Part shown: positions 20,755 to 29,309 of the stretch, in pieces
Position numbering within the stretch: position 1 is the stretch's first letter
Layout of the letters: every line of letters begins with the position of its first letter
From: Arsenophonus sp052174135
GTDB taxonomy: Bacteria; Pseudomonadota; Gammaproteobacteria; Enterobacterales; Enterobacteriaceae
Length of the DNA: 64,000 nt
Direction of reading: 5' to 3'
NCBI GenBank assembly: GCA_052174135.1
Contig: JBQMRZ010000004.1
Coordinates: forward strand, 1-64,000
Program-made: the position numbers and the translations under genes
The notes under the pieces: generated by a model
Told to the model about the DNA's origin: nothing
Seen by the model: the letters and a program-made list of their open reading frames with translations, nothing else
The model's database searches: none

Positions 20755-21330
20755 TTTAATTATACTCTTTTAAACTTAATATTTTATGAACAAACGAAAA
20801 CTTTTGCGATAATTTTTTTGAATTTTACTAAAAAAATTTTAAAATAAAATGTAGTCAAAAATATTTTATGTTATATAGAATAATATTCTAAATAAAATAT
20901 CTAATTTCTGTATTTTATTATTTTTAGTTGTTTTCGCTAATATTGATACATAGTACTAATTCTTTTACTAAATTATCACTATTAATAATTACCTTAAAAT
21001 ACATTGGAAAGATAAAACTTTTATTCCTATTTACTAAATAATATCATGAATAGTCGTAATCTTCATTACCATCTACTCTACATATAGTTAAAAAGTTATT
21101 TTTAATATATTATTTTATCTATTTTTTAGTTTTGAATGGCTGATATCAGAATATATTATCTTGTTTTTAATTTCAATAAAGTTTATTATGCTGGTTTTCT
21201 ATTAATTTTTTAAATTTATTAATTTTATTAATAATTGTTCTGATCTAAAGTTGTGAAAGTTATAATTATCACTTTAACTAATAGTTTTTAATTAATTTTA
21301 TAATAAAAAAAAATAAATTTAACTTTAGAG
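20755..21330. other. Gap between dnaE and lpxB, filled by the rnhB fossil
   Basis: The 576 bases are close to the size of an rnhB gene. Almost all of it can be accounted for by the decayed rnhB described separately. No promoter for dnaE stands out. Confidence 0.7.
20790..21260 (-). pseudogene. rnhB: rnhB fossil (ribonuclease HII)
   Basis: RNase HII cuts RNA embedded in DNA. No reading frame survives, but on the minus strand RnhB pieces occur in the right order and position between lpxB and dnaE. They are: RSEQLLIKLI (about 21240; family LSEKRRLALY), EIKN (21163-21174; EID), DNIF then ISAIQN (21149-21160, 21129-21146; LNILHATMLAMQR), VDGN (21065-21076; LIDGN), VIINSDNLVKEL (about 20950-20990; VVKGDSRVPEI), AKTTKNNKIQKLDILF (about 20890-20937; AKVTRDAEMAALDIVF), HKIFLTTFYFKIF (about 20832-20870; HKGYPTAFHLEKL) and YRKSF (about 20800-20811; HRRSF). 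Frames change between pieces. The N-terminal catalytic GVDEVGRG segment is not readable. Confidence 0.85.
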
Positions 21331-22515
21331 TTAAATCAAATTATTTTTTTTATTTAGTTCTAAAACAGCTTTTGCTGCCTGTTCATCAGCATGACAACGA
21401 AGACTTTTATGGAATTGTAAAAAAATTCGTTTTAACAGTTCAACTTTTTTTTTATTTTCTAGTAAATATTTAAGTGAAAAAGCTAATTTTTCAGGTTGAC
21501 ATTTTTTCTGAATGAATTCTTTAACCAATTCTTTTCCTGCCAATAAATTAGGTAATGAAATAAATGGAATTTTAATTAGATATTTAATTAGCAAATAAGT
21601 TATTGATTTCATTCGATATCCAATTACCATTGGACATTTTACTAACATACATTCTAATGCAGCTGTTCCAGAAGCTAATAAAGTTATATCAGATGCCATC
21701 ATCGCTATCTGTGCTTGTCCATCTAAAATTTTTAATGTTAAAGATGGACAGATTTTTTGATGAATTGTTTCAAAGTATTGTCGATATTCTTTTTTAACAA
21801 TAGGAACTATGATTTGTAAATCAGGAAAATATTTTGTTAAAATTTTAGCAGCACGCAAAAAATCTGCACTTAACATTTTAATTTCAGTGTAACGACTACC
21901 AGGTAAGATAGTTAAACATTTAACATCATGAATTATATTTAATTTTACTCTAGCACCATGTTTATCGGGTTTTAAGGATATAATATCAGCCATTCTATGG
22001 CCGATAAAACGACAAGGAATATTATATGGATCATAAAATCTTTTCTCAAAAGGTAATAAAGCAAGAACTAAATCTGTTGCTTTTTTTATCTTAAATATGC
22101 GATCATGTCTCCAGGCCCAAATAGAAGGACTTACGTAATGAATAGTTTTTATTCCTTTTTTCTTTAATTTTTTTTCAAGCGTTATATTAAAATCAGGAGA
22201 ATCTATTCCAATAAATACATCAGGTTGTAATTTAGTAAAACGTTTAATTAGATCAATTCGAATTTGTAATAAACGAGGTAATCGCCATAAAACCTCAATA
22301 ATCCCCATAACAGCAAGTTCTTCCATTTCATACCACGCTTCACATTTTTCTGCTTGCATTAATGGACCTGCGACACCAACAAAACATGCATTCGGTATTT
22401 GTTGTTTTATAGCACGAATAAGCCCTGTAGCAAGCATATCACCTGATTTTTCTCCTGCAACTAAGCCAATAGTTAAAGGTCGTTGTTGGATTGAAATGTG
22501 ATGATTATTTATCAA
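21331..22515 (-). CDS. lpxB: Lipid-A-disaccharide synthase LpxB
   Basis: LpxB is a peripheral membrane glycosyltransferase (GT19) that joins UDP-diacylglucosamine and lipid X into the lipid A disaccharide. The 394-residue protein (usual about 382) has the N-terminal GLVAGEKSGDMLATGLI near 18-34, GIDSPDFN, VSPSIWAWR, LPGSRYTEI and ASGTAALE. The best start is TTG at 22513-22515, with a strong AGGAGG-like site about 6 bases upstream; no in-frame ATG precedes the conserved core. It follows lpxA by 26 bases in the lpxD-fabZ-lpxA-lpxB cluster, so it is likely co-transcribed. Confidence 0.96.
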   Translation of the reverse strand: MINNHHISIQQRPLTIGLVAGEKSGDMLATGLIRAIKQQIPNACFVGVAGPLMQAEKCEAWYEMEELAVMGIIEVLWRLPRLLQIRIDLIKRFTKLQPDVFIGIDSPDFNITLEKKLKKKGIKTIHYVSPSIWAWRHDRIFKIKKATDLVLALLPFEKRFYDPYNIPCRFIGHRMADIISLKPDKHGARVKLNIIHDVKCLTILPGSRYTEIKMLSADFLRAAKILTKYFPDLQIIVPIVKKEYRQYFETIHQKICPSLTLKILDGQAQIAMMASDITLLASGTAALECMLVKCPMVIGYRMKSITYLLIKYLIKIPFISLPNLLAGKELVKEFIQKKCQPEKLAFSLKYLLENKKKVELLKRIFLQFHKSLRCHADEQAAKAVLELNKKNNLI

Positions 22516-22541
22516 AGTTTTCCTCCCTATTCAGATTATTT

Positions 22542-23339
22542 TTAACGAATAATTCCACGATTGGATTGTGCTGAATTTTCTAAAAAATCACTCAGTATTT
22601 TTATTTGTTGATTATTTTTTGCCAATATTATTATTTCTTGTCTAGCTTCATCTAATGTTTTACCGCAACGATAAAGGATTTTATAGGCATCTTTAATCAT
22701 ATGTACTGATTCTTTGCTAAAATTATGACGTTTTAACCCCTCAATATTTACTCCATAAGGGGTTGCATGATTTCCTTGTGCAATTAAATAAGGTGGAACA
22801 TCTTGAGCGACTCCCGAACAACCACCAATCATAACATAAGACCCAATTTTACAGAATTGATGTATAGCAGTCATGCCTCCAATAATGACATAATTATCTA
22901 ATATAACATGTCCACCAAGAGTGCCATTATTAGCAATTATACAATAATTTCCTAATAAGCAATCATGAGCAATATGGGTATTTACCATGAATAGATTATT
23001 ATTACCTATTTTCGTTAAACCTCCTCCCTGTAAAGTACCACGATGAATAGTGCAATTTTCTCTAATACAATTTTGATCACCAATCTCAACTCGAGTTGGT
23101 TCTCCTTGATATTTAAGATCTTGGTTAACTTCACCTATAGTGACAAATTGAAATATCTGATTATTAGAACCAATTTTAGTGTTTCCATTAATAATTACAT
23201 GAAATTTTAGCGTTGTACCAGAACTAATCTCAACCTGAGAACCAATATAGCAAAATGGGCCTATACGGACATTAGCACCAATAATCGCTCCTTCTTCTAT
23301 TATTGAAGATGGATGAATAATCGCTGTTTCATTAATCAT
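22542..23339 (-). CDS. lpxA: UDP-GlcNAc acyltransferase LpxA
   Basis: LpxA adds 3-hydroxyacyl from ACP to UDP-GlcNAc, the first step of lipid A synthesis. It is a left-handed beta-helix enzyme with imperfect hexapeptide repeats starting in each rung with I/V/L. I place the start at ATG 23337-23339, giving MINETAIIHPSSIIEEGA and 265 residues (E. coli 262), with GGGAG just ahead. Longer in-frame GTG/ATG extensions overlap fabZ and lack family sequence. Catalytic H125 in HIAHDC (121-127 region) is present, as are GEVNQDLKY and QGNHATPYGVNIEGLKRHNF. It lies 13 bases after fabZ. Confidence 0.95.
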   Translation of the reverse strand: MINETAIIHPSSIIEEGAIIGANVRIGPFCYIGSQVEISSGTTLKFHVIINGNTKIGSNNQIFQFVTIGEVNQDLKYQGEPTRVEIGDQNCIRENCTIHRGTLQGGGLTKIGNNNLFMVNTHIAHDCLLGNYCIIANNGTLGGHVILDNYVIIGGMTAIHQFCKIGSYVMIGGCSGVAQDVPPYLIAQGNHATPYGVNIEGLKRHNFSKESVHMIKDAYKILYRCGKTLDEARQEIIILAKNNQQIKILSDFLENSAQSNRGIIR

Positions 23340-23352
23340 ATCTCCCATTACT

Positions 23353-23805
23353 TCATGCCTCTTGGCTACGAGCACACATCATTGTTGCTTCACAAACGAT
23401 TTTTTTGTTCACTTTTGCAATACCTTTAAATCGTGTCAATCCACGTTTAGTTTTAACAAAAGTTACTTCAAAAATCATCTGATCACCAGGTTGTACCGGA
23501 TGTTTAAATCTTGCTTCGTCAATGCCAGCAAAATAATAAAGTTCACCAGGCTCTAATTTTCCAACACTTTTGAAGGCTAAAATACCAGCAGCTTGTGCCA
23601 TAGCCTCAAGAATTAATACACCTGGAAATATTGGTTTATTAGGAAAATGTCCTTGAAAGAAAGGTTCATTGAAAGATACATTTTTTATTGCTAATAAAAA
23701 CTTACCTTCTTCAAAATCCAATACACGGTCAACTAATAAAAAAGGATAGCGATGGGGTAACAAATCTAAAATTTCTTCTATATCCAGAGTATGTTTATCA
23801 CTCAT
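23353..23805 (-). CDS. fabZ: 3-hydroxyacyl-ACP dehydratase FabZ
   Basis: FabZ dehydrates beta-hydroxyacyl-ACPs in each elongation cycle of type II fatty-acid synthesis. It also competes with LpxA for 3-hydroxymyristoyl-ACP, which explains the linkage. The 150-residue hot-dog protein (E. coli 151) has the active-site GHFPNKPIFPGVLILEAMAQ at 52-71 with His53 and Glu67. The ATG matches the family start (IEEILDLLPHRYPFLLVDRV). Upstream, between lpxD and this gene, is a GC-rich conserved hairpin (23853-23896). Confidence 0.97.
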   Translation of the reverse strand: MSDKHTLDIEEILDLLPHRYPFLLVDRVLDFEEGKFLLAIKNVSFNEPFFQGHFPNKPIFPGVLILEAMAQAAGILAFKSVGKLEPGELYYFAGIDEARFKHPVQPGDQMIFEVTFVKTKRGLTRFKGIAKVNKKIVCEATMMCARSQEA

Positions 23806-23852
23806 AGAAAAGACTCTTCTTATTTAAATTTAAAAAAAATATATATGAATAA

Positions 23853-23896
23853 TACGGCCTGCTTTAACCTTAAATAAGGTTACTCAGCAGGCCGTA
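23853..23896 (-). promoter_or_regulatory. GC-rich two-part hairpin between lpxD and fabZ
   Basis: An outer perfect 11-bp stem TACGGCCTGCT/AGCAGGCCGTA encloses a second stem AACCTT/AAGGTT (loop AAAT), separated by small internal loops (TT and ACTC). It is one of the most GC-rich non-coding stretches in the window. It ends 47 bases before the fabZ start on the minus strand. A T8 run occurs about 14 bases after the stem, too far for a classical terminator. An attenuator or RNA-processing element is possible. Preservation of both arms amid heavy AT drift suggests selection. Confidence 0.65.
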
Positions 23897-23921
23897 ATTA
23901 ATAAATTTGTACAATTTGCAT

Positions 23922-24950
23922 TTAGTTATTTTTACTAAATACTTTACGTTCTAATGCTTTTAATCGCTTAGCTATTTCATTGATATTCATAACTAAAGCA
24001 GCTGTTTTTCGCCAAATTTTATTTGGTTGCAATGGAATACCAGAAGAATATATTCCTGACTCATTAATTGGGCGCATTACCATACTCATTCCTGTTACAG
24101 TAACCTTATCACAAATTCTCATATGCCCATTAATTACGCTAGCGCCACCAATCATACAATATTGACCTATTTTTAGACTACCAGCCATAATGACCCCACC
24201 TGCAATAGCTGTATGATCTCCAATAATAACATTATGGGCAATCTGACATTGGTTATCAATAATAACCCCATTACCAATAATTGTGTTGTCTAATGCACCG
24301 CGATCAATTGTAGTACAAGCACCAATTTCTACATTATTACCAATAATAACTGTTCCTAATTGAGGTATTTTTACCCATTGACCTTCTTCATTTGCATAAC
24401 CAAAACCATCTGAACCAATAACTGTTCCAGATTGAATTAAACATTCTTTACCTATTTTAACATTATGATAAATAGAAACATTTGCCCATATACGCGTAGA
24501 TTTACCAATATTAACATTTTTACCGATAAAACAACCCGCACCTATAATAACCTGATTATCTAATGTTACACCTGATTCGATAACAGTATTTGGACCAATA
24601 GCAATATTTTCACCAAACTGAACAGCTTCTGAAATAATAGCAGAGGGATGGATATTTTCTGCAGGCTTAGGTGTTGTATCTAAAATTTGAGCTAATTTAG
24701 CATATGCAAGATAAGGATCTTTAACTATTAATGCTACTATTTTCTTATCTATTATTTTTTTTTGTTTTAATATAATAGCATCAGCTTTACATTTTGCTAA
24801 TTCTATTAGGTAACAACTATCTGATAAAAAAGTAATATGTCCCTTTTTTGCTAGATGTATGGGCGAAATATTGCTAATGATAATATCACCATCACCATGT
24901 AATTCAGCGGTAAGTTTCTTGGCTAAATCATCTAATCGAATAGAAACCAT
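23922..24950 (-). CDS. lpxD: UDP-3-O-acylglucosamine N-acyltransferase LpxD
   Basis: LpxD adds the second 3-hydroxyacyl chain (N-linked) in lipid A synthesis. The 342 residues (E. coli 341) start with the N-terminal uridine-binding domain (MVSIRLDDLAKKL to about 100). A left-handed beta-helix of hexapeptide repeats follows (about 105-310), then a C-terminal helix. Catalytic His239 is in CQIAHNVIIGDH. IGSDGFGYA near 178-186 is conserved. The ATG is 3 bases after the skp stop, so skp-lpxD-fabZ-lpxA-lpxB are one transcription unit in outline. Confidence 0.97.
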   Translation of the reverse strand: MVSIRLDDLAKKLTAELHGDGDIIISNISPIHLAKKGHITFLSDSCYLIELAKCKADAIILKQKKIIDKKIVALIVKDPYLAYAKLAQILDTTPKPAENIHPSAIISEAVQFGENIAIGPNTVIESGVTLDNQVIIGAGCFIGKNVNIGKSTRIWANVSIYHNVKIGKECLIQSGTVIGSDGFGYANEEGQWVKIPQLGTVIIGNNVEIGACTTIDRGALDNTIIGNGVIIDNQCQIAHNVIIGDHTAIAGGVIMAGSLKIGQYCMIGGASVINGHMRICDKVTVTGMSMVMRPINESGIYSSGIPLQPNKIWRKTAALVMNINEIAKRLKALERKVFSKNN

Positions 24951-24953
24951 CTG

Positions 24954-25457
24954 TTATTTAACCTTCTTAATAATTAAATCAGTAATATTTTTTAGTTTCG
25001 ATCTATCTTTTGTGTAGAGAATCGCATTCATATCAACAATAACATCATAATGCTCTTTTTCTCCAATAGTTTTAGTTGCTGTTTTTATAGTTTGCAATAT
25101 TTTGTTTCGCTCTTCTTGTTGACGACGTTGATTATCTTGTTCAAATTGTTCCGCTTTTTTAAGAAAATCTGCCCTCTTATCTTCAAACAATTGAAGATCT
25201 TTTTCATTAGATTTCGGAGTAAGCTTATTGATGTTCTTTTGCAATTTTTCCGATTGTATTTGTAAGTCTTTTTCTATATTTTGCAATTCGTTTGCTCGCT
25301 CTTTAAATTCTTTTTCAAGTTGTTTAGATACCGCTTTATTAATCGCTATATCCTGAAAAATTTCACCTACGTTAATAACAGCAATTTTCTCTGCATAAGT
25401 ATTGATAGATAAAAATAAAATCAAACCTAAACATACTCTAGAAAATATTTTTTTCAC
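24954..25457 (-). CDS. skp: Periplasmic chaperone Skp (OmpH)
   Basis: Skp holds unfolded outer-membrane proteins in the periplasm and hands them to the BAM complex. It acts as a trimer with long coiled-coil tentacles. I choose the GTG at 25455-25457 as start: AAGGAG lies 6 bases upstream, and translation gives VKKIFSRVCLGLILFLS, a signal peptide like the family's MKKWLLAAGLGLA, cleaved after NTYA. An upstream in-frame ATG at 25490 has no ribosome site. The mature part begins EKIAVINVGEIFQ, followed by about 90 charged heptad-like residues, and ends in IIKKVK. This start gives 167 aa (E. coli 161). It follows bamA directly, as usual. Confidence 0.93.
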   Translation of the reverse strand: MKKIFSRVCLGLILFLSINTYAEKIAVINVGEIFQDIAINKAVSKQLEKEFKERANELQNIEKDLQIQSEKLQKNINKLTPKSNEKDLQLFEDKRADFLKKAEQFEQDNQRRQQEERNKILQTIKTATKTIGEKEHYDVIVDMNAILYTKDRSKLKNITDLIIKKVK

Positions 25458-25518
25458 ATTAAACTCCTTATTTCTTACGATCTTAATCATAAAAAAATTA
25501 ATAAATTAAATTAATATC

Positions 25519-27921
25519 TTACCATATCTTACCGATATTAAATTGAAACGCTTCAGATTTATCAGTTTTAAAATCTTTTATTGGTTTAGCATAAGAAAAA
25601 ATCAATGGACCAATCGGTGACATCCATTGTAATGCAATTCCTGTTGAAACTCGAATATTGAATGCTTGACCGTAGTTAGGCATTCCTTGTCTCCAGTTTG
25701 TAGGTGTATTACTCCAATTTGAATCCCAAACAGTACCCATATCAATAAAAAAAGAGGTTCTGATAGAATTTGAATATTTTCTATCAATAAACGGAGTAGG
25801 TGTAATTAATTCTAATGAAGCTGTTACCATTGCATTTCCACCAATAGCATCCATTGATGGACTACAAGGTTTTGGAATTATTGCACCATTTTTTTCTTCA
25901 AGATAAATTGCTTTAGGTCCAATATTATTAGAATGTAAACCACGTACTGTACCGACACCACCAGCATAAAAATTTTCATAAAATGGTAATTCTTTATCAT
26001 TAAAACCATTACTATAAGCCATTTGCGCTCTACCTAATAATACCCATTTATTATTCACATCAATTGGATGATATTGCGATGTACTGAATCGTATCTTATA
26101 GTATTGATTATTAGAACCTGGAATGGTAATTTTACTGTTTACCGAAGTTTTATTTCCTATTGTCGGAAATAAACCATAATCTAAGTTATTATAAGTCCAA
26201 CCTAAATTAAAGGTAAAGTCATTAGCATTATAGTATATTTTATCATTAAAATTAAGATTTTTTTTCATACTTTTTAAATAACGCCACATTCCAACTTGGG
26301 GTTTCATATCAGATAAAGAATTATGAACAAAACCTGTACCAATGTGAAATGTATTATTTTCATTAAAAGGAAAACTTAATGTACTGTCAATACTATAAGT
26401 TTTATTATTATATCGTGAAAGATCGGCATCTCTGCCACTAAAGTCATTATAAAATAATCGACCACCCAAGCTGATACCATTAACTGTAAAATAAGGATTA
26501 GTTAATGATAATTCTCCATAAGTTGAGTAATCATTTTTATTTGCACTGATACCTACAGCATTACCTGTACCAAGCCAGTTTTCTTGTTGAATTCCTATTT
26601 GAAAACTTATACCACTTTCACTACCGAAACCAATACCAAAGTTCATAGAACCAGTATTACGCTCTTTAACTTTATAAATAAGATCAACTTGGTCAGGTAT
26701 ATTAAATACACGTTGTATTTCAACATCAACAGTTTCAAAAAAACCAATACGATTTAATCGATCTTTACCTAAATTTACTAAAACATTGCTTAACCAAGCG
26801 CCTTCCATTTGACGCATCTCACGACGTAAAACGGAATCTTTAGTAATATCGTTGCCAATAAAACGAATTTGGCGAACATAAAAACGATTTCCGGCATCAA
26901 TATTTATAAGCAATTTAACTGTTTTATTTTCATCATTAATTTCATGTTGAATAGTAATATATGGATAAGCATAACCATAATAACCAAGGAAATCTTTAAT
27001 CTTATTTTTTATGTTAGTTATTTCAGTAGCATTATAAAAAGAGAGAGATTTAATAGTGATTAACTGACTTATTTCATTATAATAACCAGCTGTTTCTCCA
27101 TTTAATTCAACACTTGATATTTTATATTTATCGGCTTCGGTTAAATTAATAGTAATATAAATAGCTTTTTTATCAGGTGTTAAATTTAAATTTGTTGAAT
27201 TGATATTAAATCTAGCATAACCTCTGTCAAGATAAAAAGTTTCTAGTGTTTTTAGGTCACTAGTTAATTTTTCTTTTTGATATTTTTGATTCGCAATAAA
27301 ATTCCACCAAGGCACACTATTACTTAATTGAAAATTATCCATTAACTCACTTGTAGTAAAAGCTTTATTGCCAATAATATTAATCTGTTGGATTTTAGCT
27401 GAAATTCCTTCAGAAAAAATTAATTTCAAGTCAACCCGATTATTTTGTAGTGGTATAACTAGAATTTTAATCGTAGCATTATATTTACCAACACTATAAT
27501 AAAAATCTTCAAGTAATTTTTTGATATTTACTAGCTTGCTATGATCAAGAGTTTCACCAACTTGAATATTTAAAGTTTTAAAATTTTGTTTTAATAAATC
27601 ATCTTTAACTAATTTATTACCAAAAAACTTAATGCTCGCAATAATTGGTTGTTCTTTTACTTCAATTATTAATGTATTTCTATCACGTAAAACTTTAACA
27701 TTCTCAAAATTACCTGTTAAAAATAAGGATTCAATAATATGAGTTATATTATCGTTATTAATTTTATCCCCTATTCGAACTGGTATTTTTAATAATATTG
27801 CACCAATGCTAACAGATTTAAGACCTTTAAAATGAATATCTTTTACTATAAACTCGTTTGAACTATATATAGTTGTACTGTAAAATAACAGTGATATTAT
27901 AAGCAATTTTTTTATCGCCAT
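25519..27921 (-). CDS. bamA: Outer-membrane assembly factor BamA
   Basis: BamA is the central barrel of the BAM complex that folds proteins into the outer membrane. The 800 residues (E. coli 810) comprise a signal peptide (1-21, MAIKKLLIISLLF...), five POTRA repeats (about 24-415) and a 16-strand barrel ending in FNIGKIW, the expected aromatic C-terminus. GSESGISFQIGIQQENWLGTGN marks the first barrel strands. The loop-6 signature VRGF, usually invariant, reads VRGL here (GGVGTVRGLHSNNIGP). It lies between rseP and skp as in E. coli. The ATG start is 34 bases past the rseP stop. Confidence 0.97.
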   Translation of the reverse strand: MAIKKLLIISLLFYSTTIYSSNEFIVKDIHFKGLKSVSIGAILLKIPVRIGDKINNDNITHIIESLFLTGNFENVKVLRDRNTLIIEVKEQPIIASIKFFGNKLVKDDLLKQNFKTLNIQVGETLDHSKLVNIKKLLEDFYYSVGKYNATIKILVIPLQNNRVDLKLIFSEGISAKIQQINIIGNKAFTTSELMDNFQLSNSVPWWNFIANQKYQKEKLTSDLKTLETFYLDRGYARFNINSTNLNLTPDKKAIYITINLTEADKYKISSVELNGETAGYYNEISQLITIKSLSFYNATEITNIKNKIKDFLGYYGYAYPYITIQHEINDENKTVKLLINIDAGNRFYVRQIRFIGNDITKDSVLRREMRQMEGAWLSNVLVNLGKDRLNRIGFFETVDVEIQRVFNIPDQVDLIYKVKERNTGSMNFGIGFGSESGISFQIGIQQENWLGTGNAVGISANKNDYSTYGELSLTNPYFTVNGISLGGRLFYNDFSGRDADLSRYNNKTYSIDSTLSFPFNENNTFHIGTGFVHNSLSDMKPQVGMWRYLKSMKKNLNFNDKIYYNANDFTFNLGWTYNNLDYGLFPTIGNKTSVNSKITIPGSNNQYYKIRFSTSQYHPIDVNNKWVLLGRAQMAYSNGFNDKELPFYENFYAGGVGTVRGLHSNNIGPKAIYLEEKNGAIIPKPCSPSMDAIGGNAMVTASLELITPTPFIDRKYSNSIRTSFFIDMGTVWDSNWSNTPTNWRQGMPNYGQAFNIRVSTGIALQWMSPIGPLIFSYAKPIKDFKTDKSEAFQFNIGKIW

Positions 27922-27955
27922 CGTTATTATAAATATTCCAAATTAAATTTCTTTC

Positions 27956-29308
27956 TTAAAGATGAGAGAAATCATTAAAGAGTGCAAGCCCTATTAATAA
28001 TATTAATGCAATAGCACCAATACGGTAACTGAAGTCTTGTATACGTTCAGACACTGGTTCTCCTTTAATTTTTTCAATTAGAAAAAAAAGTAAGTGCCCA
28101 CCATCTAGTATTGGTAAAGGAAATAAATTAATAATTCCTAAATTAATGCTAATTAATGCAATAAATATTAAATAATATACTAATCCAAATTCAGCGGAAA
28201 TACCTGCCCATTTTGCAATAGAAATAGGTCCACTAAGATTATTAAGTTTAATATCGCCAGTAACTAATTTACCCATCATACTCACTGTTAACTTTATTAA
28301 TTGCCAAGTTTTATATATTGATTTGTATAATGCATATAATGGATTATATTGCTGGATTATTTTATACTCATCTGATAGTGGTATTACTGATAACTCAAGT
28401 CCAGCAAATCCTATTTTTTTTCTTTTAGCTATCATTTTTGCTTCAGGTATTAATATTAATTTCTGTTGTTTACCCTGTCTTTCTATAGTCAATGATAAAG
28501 GAATCTCAGGATTTTTTCGAATAAAATGGATAAATGGATGCCAAATATCTATCATTTGTTCATTAACCTTTATAATTTTATCTCCTTTTTGTAAACCAGA
28601 TAATACCGCTGCTGAGTTTGGTTGAATATTAGATATAATATTATTTTCTTTTGTTCTAACTGGCATAATTCCTAAGGATAAAATTGGATCTTGAGTTTCA
28701 GGATCAAAATACCATTCTTTTAAATTAATTATTTTTTTTATTGGTGTTGAATTTTTAATGGATGAAATTTTAATATCTAATTGTTTATTGCCAATTTTAC
28801 TGATTAAAGCAAGACGAACAGAACTCCAATCAGGAGTTTCAATGCCATCAATTGATTTCAGTTCCATACCTGGTAAAATATTTGCTTTTTCAGCAATTGA
28901 GTTTGATTGAATGCTTTCAATGACAGGACGTACAGAAGGTATACCAATAATAAAAACTAACCAATAAGCAAATATTGCCAATAAAAAATTTGCTATTGGA
29001 CCCGCACTAACAACTGCAGTACGCTGAATTATTGTTTTATTATTAAAAGCAAAGTGGCGACGTTCTGGGGCTACAAAAGCTACTCGTTCATCTAACATTT
29101 TTATATAACCGCCTAATGGAATCATGGCAATAATAAATTCTGTACCATGACGATCCACTTTACGCCACAAAGTTTTTCCAAAACCAATCGAGAAATGTTC
29201 AACATAAATACCACATCGTCTAGCTACCCAGAAATGTCCAAGTTCATGAGTAATAATTAGTACACTTAAAGCAATAATAAATGCAGCTAAACTCCATAAA
29301 AAATTCAT
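27956..29308 (-). CDS. rseP: Site-2 intramembrane protease RseP
   Basis: RseP cleaves the anti-sigma factor RseA in the membrane to release sigma-E, and clears signal peptides. The 450 residues match E. coli. HELGHF at 21-26 is the zinc-binding HEXXH in the first transmembrane helix. Two periplasmic PDZ domains follow (about 115-300; PNSAAVLSGLQKGDKI is typical). The second catalytic motif LFPLPILDGGHLLFF is near the C-terminus, which closes with the last membrane helix and LALFNDFSHL. It is 1 base from cdsA. Whether rpoE and rseA exist elsewhere cannot be seen here. Confidence 0.97.
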   Translation of the reverse strand: MNFLWSLAAFIIALSVLIITHELGHFWVARRCGIYVEHFSIGFGKTLWRKVDRHGTEFIIAMIPLGGYIKMLDERVAFVAPERRHFAFNNKTIIQRTAVVSAGPIANFLLAIFAYWLVFIIGIPSVRPVIESIQSNSIAEKANILPGMELKSIDGIETPDWSSVRLALISKIGNKQLDIKISSIKNSTPIKKIINLKEWYFDPETQDPILSLGIMPVRTKENNIISNIQPNSAAVLSGLQKGDKIIKVNEQMIDIWHPFIHFIRKNPEIPLSLTIERQGKQQKLILIPEAKMIAKRKKIGFAGLELSVIPLSDEYKIIQQYNPLYALYKSIYKTWQLIKLTVSMMGKLVTGDIKLNNLSGPISIAKWAGISAEFGLVYYLIFIALISINLGIINLFPLPILDGGHLLFFLIEKIKGEPVSERIQDFSYRIGAIALILLIGLALFNDFSHL

Positions 29309-29309
29309 G

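Noticed and set aside
23340..23375. Longer lpxA start overlapping fabZ
   Set aside because: The extra 12 residues are not found in LpxA proteins; the ATG at 23339 begins the conserved sequence.
25455..25490. Longer skp start at ATG 25490
   Set aside because: No ribosome site, and it adds residues before the signal peptide that are unlike the family; the GTG at 25457 has AAGGAG at ideal spacing.
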